This document shows positions 6,314-6,329 of a stretch of 6,329 nt of DNA, one piece after another. Numbering within the stretch: position 1 is the first letter of the stretch; each line of letters begins with the position of its first letter. The translations under genes were made by a program, and so were the position numbers. Below the pieces are notes generated by a model that worked only from the letters and a program-made list of their open reading frames with translations, was not told where the DNA came from and made no database searches. This DNA comes from Hyphomicrobiales bacterium (GTDB taxonomy: Bacteria; Pseudomonadota; Alphaproteobacteria; Rhizobiales; Afifellaceae), in assembly GCA_013812985.1 (NCBI GenBank), contig JACCSN010000857.1:1-6329 (forward strand), read 5' to 3'.

Positions 6314-6329
6314 TGGCAAGTGGAAGGAC

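Overview
The window is GC-rich and densely coded. Its codon use is dominated by G/C third positions, its gene families are typical of rhizobia-like bacteria, and Shine-Dalgarno sites are sparse. This suggests an Alphaproteobacterium, probably of the Hyphomicrobiales/Rhizobiales type. That placement is inferred from composition and family flavour, because the window holds no rRNA or other marker gene.

Layout, left to right: (1) The last 101 codons of a plus-strand glycerophosphodiester phosphodiesterase-like gene end at 306. (2) A 130-nt gap follows, with no clear signal. (3) Next comes a plus-strand cassette of three inner-membrane transporters: two divergent EamA/DMT-family paralogues (437-1366 and 1402-2316) and a Bcr/CflA-type MFS drug exporter (2316-3560). 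The last two genes overlap by one base (TGATG), and only 35 nt separate the two DMT genes, so the three look like one operon for export or exchange of small molecules. (4) A strong 12-bp imperfect hairpin lies in the 55-nt gap between convergent stop codons and probably terminates transcription from one or both sides. (5) A large minus-strand gene, 6032 down to 3616, encodes a secreted calcium-binding RTX (GGxGxDxUx) repeat protein with a type I secretion C-terminus. (6) About 300 nt of leader and intergenic DNA hold an AT-rich patch with a 14-bp dyad and, at the right edge, a perfect 9-bp GC-rich hairpin.

The RTX gene is the most notable element. Its first 501 codons read cleanly, but the remaining 3' part is spread over all three reading frames. 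I could rebuild a continuous 806-residue protein, ending in a canonical M10-protease-type/T1SS C-terminus, by restoring exactly one base at each of four places (about 4530, 4312, 3863 and 3682). Every lesion is a -1 change and each is compatible with loss of one G from a short G run on the coding strand. Either the gene has recently decayed or the sequence has homopolymer errors in this part. As written, the readable product (635 aa) has an off-frame Arg/Thr/Ser-rich tail and lacks the secretion signal.

I found no convincing evidence for a wholly new system. The transporter cassette and the RTX gene are convergent and probably functionally independent. No type I secretion genes are present in the window.
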